A DNA stretch of 12,080 nucleotides from Nocardioides sp. (GTDB lineage: Bacteria > Actinomycetota > Actinomycetes > Propionibacteriales > Nocardioidaceae): contig JARICB010000329.1 in NCBI GenBank assembly GCA_029264225.1, positions 1 to 12,080 of the forward strand, read 5' to 3'. Shown here one piece after another: positions 8,901 to 12,080 of this stretch (within the stretch, counting starts at the first letter, position 1; every line of letters begins with the position of its first letter). The notes below the pieces were generated by a model. That model had not been told where the DNA came from. It did not search any database and was given only the letters and a program-made list of their open reading frames with translations. Both the position numbers and the translations under genes were made by a program.

Positions 8901-9046
8901 GCGAGTACGACACCGCTCCGTACATCTTCCTGGGACCGGCCTCGTACGGAAGCCACGTCGGCGAGCGTCCTATCGCCATCACCTGGAACCTCCAACACGC
9001 CATGCCGACAGAGTTCTTTGCGAACGCCACCCTGGCTAGCTCATAA
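5948..9046 (+). CDS. PLD-nuclease / SF2 helicase / DUF3427 multidomain protein
   Basis: A 1032-residue multidomain enzyme predicted to move on or unwind nucleic acid using ATP, with an attached nuclease-like domain. Residues 1-110 are an unassigned helical region. Residues 125-275 form a phospholipase-D-like domain with one HxK motif (H211, K213) and GSSNLS (229-234). The SF2 helicase core follows: Walker A TGTGKT (341-346), HRKE motif Ia (372-375), DEFH box (435-438), LTATPE motif III (460-465), and motif VI QQLGRGLRR (638-646). The last 350 residues or so match DUF3427, including the YSPTTMYRDYPIS and PYIFLGPASYG segments near the end. The start is a GTG without a clear ribosome-binding site; an ATG 14 codons later is the alternative. 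Known family members often sit in defence islands, so an anti-phage role is plausible but inferred. Confidence 0.93.
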   Translation: MTEQPLALGLYEQLMTAKLQTALGAESELRSSIAKVDTADQPHVLARHVYELTRRALENRTDPDSRIQLLNILVDVLEDPDSAVVAPTRQLRRLAVPSGPGTAEIESIRPRTPLADAALLTNSAGEPNLAAELRAEIDTSDEVDLLCAFVKWHGLRLLEDQLGRLRRRRAPLRVITTTYMGATERAALDRLVRELGAEVRIQYDTARTRLHAKAWTFRRETGYDTAYVGSSNLSRAALLDGVEWNVRLSRVATPSLLDKFRATFETYWNDASFELYDPDRDRDRLDDALAEASGRRQHDRLTISLSGLEVRPFLYQQQMLDELAVERDVHDRHRNLVVAATGTGKTVVAALDYRLLCDPAATDRPRLLFVAHRKEILEQSLRTYREVLADPTFGELYVAGARPERWDHVFASVQSLQSYGVANIPAHSYEIVVIDEFHHAQAPTYRRLLDHLIPRELLGLTATPERADGIDVRAAFFDGRTATELRLWDALGKDLLCPFHYFAVADGTDLRRITWSRGRYDEDELSHVYTGNRARAAIVLKQLREKVIDPGSMRALGFCVSVAHARFMAQTFTAAGIPALAVSGDTPAIDRQRALEDLKSRRVNVLFAADLFNEGLDLPDVDTVLFLRPTESATVFLQQLGRGLRRTPDKAVLTVLDFVGHHRQEFRFDKKLRALTGETRRGLEREIERGFPFLPSGCQIVMDRQAQSLILDNLRTQVANSWKAMTAELRSYGDLDLQTFVHESGIELPDILRRGKKSWTQLRRDADLPTPDGTPRETELLRRIRAFAHVDDRVRAAGYVGLLTSDTSYDNLTVAEQRLARMLFFSVFPNGGGFTAYDDGLAAIRNENAAAAELGAVVDLVFAETRHGALPLSGSLEHLPLRVHASYQREEILAALDYANLQRKPTSMMQGVAYSEAFNVDAFFVTLKKSEADYSPTTMYRDYPISPTLFHWESQNATSGATPTGRRYLEGTSTVLLFCRIEHKGEYDTAPYIFLGPASYGSHVGERPIAITWNLQHAMPTEFFANATLASS

Positions 9047-9182
9047 GGGTTGCACCACTCGGCTTGTGCCCCATGGTGCGTACGCGGCCACCTCGATTTC
9101 ACCGTGACGAATATTTGCTTGAACGACCACGGCCGGCGCTGGACTCGGCTTGAATCTACCCACCGAGACTCCGTGGAGCGCC

Positions 9183-9980
9183 ATGACCAAGTATCACCCC
9201 TATTCGCGTCGCGAGTTCCGTCGACGGCTGCGCCACTGGATCCGGCGCAACCACAAGGCCGTATTCAAGCTCACTATCGGGATAGTCATCCTGATCGCGC
9301 TCATCACGCTGATTTTGATCGCCGCCTACCCTCACGCGGCCTTCATGTGGTGGCTGATGGGATCGTTGCAGACCGGCATGGTCGCTACCTACCTACACTT
9401 GCTCCACACCGGGTTTCTGGCACACGATGCGGACGCAATCCGACACGTCCGCGGAGCTTGGGGCGAGGACAACACGCGCAGTGAACTGCAGCGCGCTAAG
9501 CGCAAGAAGCTCATCTGGGGTTGGGTCGACAGCCTGGGGCTGCAACACGGTGATATCGACCACCTTGTGGTCACCAGAAGCGGCGGACTGGTAGCGGTCG
9601 ACTCGAAATGGCGAAGCCAGATCAACGACACCAGTGACATGGCACGCGCAGCCCAGAAGGTGCGCCTTCGAGCCGAAGGGGTGACGCGGGATCTTCTCAA
9701 AGGAACCACACGCGGAACTCGACGGGCGAACGTCAACCCACTCAGCGTCACCTCCGTCGTCGTCCTCTGGGGACCGGCCCAGCACAATGTGCCGGACGGA
9801 GCCTCGGTAGACGACATCGAATTCCTCGCGGGCCGAAAGTTCGTGGATTGGCTCGCGCGACTCGAGGGTCAAACGGTCGACCGCGCCGCAGCGACTGACA
9901 TCGTCCGCAACTTGAAGACCCGGCGCGCAGTGACGGAGAAGGCAGACCCTGGACGCGTGCGGAGTGGACACGTGCATTGA
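9183..9980 (+). CDS. Membrane-anchored NERD-domain protein (putative nuclease)
   Basis: A 265-residue protein with a basic N-terminus (about residues 8-25, rich in Arg), two membrane helices (about 28-48 and 53-74) and a NERD domain facing the cytoplasm (about 90-210). NERD (nuclease-related domain) is related to restriction-type endonuclease folds. Visible signature residues are GED at 94-96, DIDHLVV (124-130, key D126 and H127) and LVAVDSKW (136-143, D140 and K142), which resembles the D...(D/E)xK catalytic pattern. I chose the ATG at 9183, preceded by GGAG. A TTG at 9150 in the same frame is the alternative. It lies 136 bases after the helicase on the same strand, so the two could be co-expressed. 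The DNA or RNA target and any catalytic activity are not shown by the sequence. Confidence 0.85.
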   Translation: MTKYHPYSRREFRRRLRHWIRRNHKAVFKLTIGIVILIALITLILIAAYPHAAFMWWLMGSLQTGMVATYLHLLHTGFLAHDADAIRHVRGAWGEDNTRSELQRAKRKKLIWGWVDSLGLQHGDIDHLVVTRSGGLVAVDSKWRSQINDTSDMARAAQKVRLRAEGVTRDLLKGTTRGTRRANVNPLSVTSVVVLWGPAQHNVPDGASVDDIEFLAGRKFVDWLARLEGQTVDRAAATDIVRNLKTRRAVTEKADPGRVRSGHVH

Positions 9981-10108
9981 GCAACGGGCCCCAACTCACG
10001 ACCGACTCGTTCCTCAAGACTGGCGCCGACGCAGCGTCGAGCCACGCTGACCCGGATGGAGGGCGGCGGCCTGCTTGACCAGCAAGGGCTGAGCCACGGA
10101 GTGCTCCC
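9981..10108 (+). other. Non-coding or decayed stretch after the NERD gene
   Basis: No gene is supported here. A 33-codon TTG-start frame running from 9976 to 10077 (beginning SNGPQLTTDSFLK) shows no recognisable family and no ribosome-binding site. No hairpin with a T-run was found, so how NERD transcription ends is unclear. Together with the decayed ORF that follows, about 320 bases here lack an intact gene. Confidence 0.4.
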
Positions 10109-10300
10109 ATGGCTGGGAGCCGACGACTCCCCGTCTACGTCAGCCTGGAAGAGGCCGCCGAGATGATGTCGCTCTTCTCTCGCGCCATCCGCGTCCGCCT
10201 CGACGAACTCGCGGCAGCACTGCGCCCCATCCCCCGGCGCGGAGGGCAGCGGACATCCACACTCTCGGGTGAGTATGGACGTCCGGGTCGATGCCGTTGA
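10109..10300 (+). pseudogene. Excisionase-like ORF lacking its DNA-recognition segment
   Basis: A 63-codon ORF. Residues 9-20 (VYVSLEEAAEMM) resemble the first helix of the MerR-like helix-turn-helix found in excisionases and HTH_17 proteins. Residues 24-43 (SRAIRVRLDELAAALRPIPR) resemble the end of the same domain, the strand and last helix with the typical IRVR...LRPIP ending. In intact members about 20-25 residues, carrying the recognition helix and the basic wing, lie between these parts. Here only SLF joins them. That pattern fits an in-frame deletion in a once complete Xis-type gene, which would leave it unable to bind DNA. No ribosome-binding site is visible. It could also be a real small protein of unknown function. 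No integrase lies nearby. Confidence 0.5.
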
Positions 10301-10303
10301 GGC

Positions 10304-12080
10304 CTAGGCGCAGCGCCAGATGCCGTTGGCACAGCGTCGGTCGATGATGTAGGTGGTTCGGGCGGTGCGGTGGGTGCGATGGCCGGTGACGGTGACCTTT
10401 TCGGTGCCCCAGGCAGTGTCGACCTTGAAGGTGTGGAGGTAGGTCCCTGCGCGGGTGGCACGTGCCCGGATGACGGTCTGGGCGTCGATTCGCACGGTGA
10501 AGGGTTCGCGCGGGGCGAGGCCATTGACGGTCAAGGTCTGGGGGTCCGAGGCGCGGATGCCGCGGTAGGCGACGTCCAGGGTCAGGGGTAGTGCCTTGAC
10601 CTTGATGCGGGTAGTCCCAGTGCGGTCGCGCAGGGAGCCGGTGACCCGGATGGTGACGTTCTTGGTCTGGTAGTTCTCGGGTGCGTGCAGCGTGACCTTG
10701 GCGCTGCCGCGGGCGGTGGCTTTGCCACGTGCGCGGGTCTTGCCCAAGTCGGCGGTGAACTGTTCGCCGGCCGCGAGACCCTTGATCCGGACGCTGAACG
10801 TCTTGGTCGCGTTGACCTTCTTCTCGGTGGTGACCTTCAGGGTGGTCGCGGGGAGCGCAACGGTGATCGCGTGGGTGGCGGTCGTGCTTCCGGCCGTGTT
10901 GGTCGCGGTCACGGTGTAGGCCTGTGTACCCGTCTGGGTCGGGGTCACGGTGGTGGTGCCGGTGGCGTTCAACCCTTCTGGGGTCCAGGAGCCGGTGACG
11001 GTGTCGGCGTCTGTGGCGGACCAGGTCAGTTGGCCGCTCTTGCCCAGACGCAGCTTGGTGGCGCCGTTGAGGGTGATCGCGGGTGCGGTACGGGGTGCCA
11101 CGGACGCGCTGGTGGTGCTGGCTGTGGTGGCGGTGTAGCCGGGTCGGGTCAGGGTGGCGGTGAGGGTGAGTCTCTGTCCTTGGTCGGCCTTGGTCAGGGT
11201 GTACGTCGCGTCTGTCCCGATGAGGGTGCCTGCACGGCTCCATTTGTAGGTGACACCCGAAGGGGCAGGGGTGGAGTCAGCCGAGGCGGTAAAGGTGTCA
11301 CCGACCCTGGCGCTTCCGTTGATCGTTGCCGTCGGGTTGGTGAACGTGGCTGCAGCAACCTTCTCGCTCGCCGCACTGGTCAGAACCTGGTCGGCGAACC
11401 CGGCCAACGTCGCAGCCGTCGTGACGGTGATCTTCTTGCCGAACGTCGCGGCAGTCAGATCCAGCGTCGAGTTGGTGGCTCCAGCAATCACGTCACCATC
11501 GGCCAACCACAAATAGGTCACCGACGCGCCAGGCATGGCGTGCGGGACAGCGCTCAACGTCTTACCCACCACCGCATCACCGGTGATGGTGGGCTTGATC
11601 CCGGTCTGGGTGCGCAACGGGGCAACCAGTGCAACAGAGTGGAGACCGCCGGCGGCTACAGCGATGTAGGTGGCGCCTGCAGGGAGAGCCGGCACGGACG
11701 TTTGACCGGAGCCGTTGTAGCCGAAGGCCTTGATCTGGCCATCGCTGGTCAATCCAAGGGAGTGGTCGCGGCCGGCGGCGACAGCGGTGTAGGTGAGGCC
11801 GGCGGGGAGAGCCGGCACGGAGGATTGTCCGGAGACGTTGTAGCCGAAGGCCTTGATCTGGCCGTCGCTGGTCAACCCGAGGGAGTGGTTGCCGCCGGCG
11901 GCGACAGCGGTGTAGGTAACGCCTGCAGGCAGAGCCGGCACGTTCGTTTGACCGTAGCCGTTGCCGCCGAAGGCCTTGATCTGGCCGTCGCTGGTCAACC
12001 CGAGGGAGTGGAAGCTGCCGGCGGCGACAGCGGTGTAGGTAACGCCTGCAGGCAGAGCCGGCACGTTCGTTTGACCGTAG
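10304..12080 (-). CDS. Large RCC1-like repeat / Ig-like protein (5' end cut by window)
   Basis: The C-terminal 592 codons of a larger, probably secreted protein; the frame remains open to the window edge, so its start and any signal peptide are not visible. It begins with three full 41-residue RCC1-like repeats of the form PALPAGVTYTAVAAG..HSLGLTSDGQIKAFG.N..GQ, plus a partial repeat at the window edge and a degenerate one (about 11695-11620). Two Ig-like domains follow, with YLWLADG (about 11596-11351) and YKWSRAG (about 11347-11096) cores. A Thr-rich beta-sandwich-like segment follows (11083-10856). The last 180 or so residues are an unrecognised basic region ending RRCANGIWRCA, with two cysteines. 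No LPXTG or C-terminal membrane anchor is present. The role is unknown; adhesion or ligand binding at the cell surface is inference. Confidence 0.85.
   Translation of the reverse strand, partial: YGQTNVPALPAGVTYTAVAAGSFHSLGLTSDGQIKAFGGNGYGQTNVPALPAGVTYTAVAAGGNHSLGLTSDGQIKAFGYNVSGQSSVPALPAGLTYTAVAAGRDHSLGLTSDGQIKAFGYNGSGQTSVPALPAGATYIAVAAGGLHSVALVAPLRTQTGIKPTITGDAVVGKTLSAVPHAMPGASVTYLWLADGDVIAGATNSTLDLTAATFGKKITVTTAATLAGFADQVLTSAASEKVAAATFTNPTATINGSARVGDTFTASADSTPAPSGVTYKWSRAGTLIGTDATYTLTKADQGQRLTLTATLTRPGYTATTASTTSASVAPRTAPAITLNGATKLRLGKSGQLTWSATDADTVTGSWTPEGLNATGTTTVTPTQTGTQAYTVTATNTAGSTTATHAITVALPATTLKVTTEKKVNATKTFSVRIKGLAAGEQFTADLGKTRARGKATARGSAKVTLHAPENYQTKNVTIRVTGSLRDRTGTTRIKVKALPLTLDVAYRGIRASDPQTLTVNGLAPREPFTVRIDAQTVIRARATRAGTYLHTFKVDTAWGTEKVTVTGHRTHRTARTTYIIDRRCANGIWRCA
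11693..12080 (-). repeat. Tandem 123-bp coding repeats
   Basis: Copies begin on the plus strand at 11693, 11816, 11939 and 12062, exactly 123 bp apart; the last is cut by the window edge. Each encodes a 41-residue RCC1-like blade unit. Long stretches are identical between copies, for instance around CCGAAGGCCTTGATCTGGCC, while two short blocks differ. These encode the two residues before HS (SF, GN, RD) and the turn after AFG. The array probably continues beyond the window. Confidence 0.92.

Noticed and set aside
10140..11243. 367-codon minus-strand frame inside the RCC1/Ig-like gene
   Set aside because: It is rich in His, Arg and Pro, as expected from a shifted reading of a Thr/Val-rich gene, and overlaps the coherent domain-bearing frame.
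11693..12080. Regular repeats as a possible CRISPR array
   Set aside because: The 123-bp period is a multiple of three, the repeats are translated in one open frame, and there are no unique spacers.

Overview
The window reads as chromosomal DNA from a high-GC Gram-positive bacterium (Actinomycetota). Codon third positions are mostly G/C, GTG starts are common, and the tryptophan genes are mixed with three small membrane proteins (TIGR02234 family, HGxxPAAW family, DUF2752) that are typical of actinobacterial trp loci. Nocardioidaceae or another Propionibacteriales family fits best, but this is a judgement from gene content and not from a database search.

Left part (1-5321, all minus strand). 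A tightly packed run reads right to left: pabC (aminodeacylchorismate lyase), hisI, a Trp-associated membrane protein, an HGxxPAAW protein, a DUF2752 protein, trpC, trpB and trpA. The trpA 3' end lies outside the window. Stops and starts overlap or lie within about 45 bases of each other throughout, so one transcript is likely. It would couple the last step of p-aminobenzoate synthesis, one step of histidine synthesis and the last three reactions of tryptophan synthesis. No trpE is present between hisI and the membrane protein.

Middle (5400-5860, plus strand). Three tRNA genes, Gly(GCC), Cys(GCA) and Val(GAC), form an array transcribed divergently from pabC. Two terminator-like hairpins follow.

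Right part (5948-10300, plus strand) looks like accessory DNA placed next to the tRNA array. It holds a 1032-residue SF2 helicase with an N-terminal phospholipase-D-like nuclease domain and a C-terminal DUF3427 domain, then a membrane-anchored NERD-domain protein. The last item is a short ORF that looks like an excisionase whose DNA-recognition part has been deleted in frame. The helicase and NERD pair is the best candidate for an uncharacterised nucleic-acid defence module. No integrase or attachment-site duplication was found.

Far right (10304-12080, minus strand). The 3' part of a large, probably secreted protein. It has near-identical 123-bp (41-residue) RCC1-like repeats, followed by two Ig-like domains, a third beta-sandwich-like segment and an unrecognised C-terminal region. 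Its start lies beyond the window.
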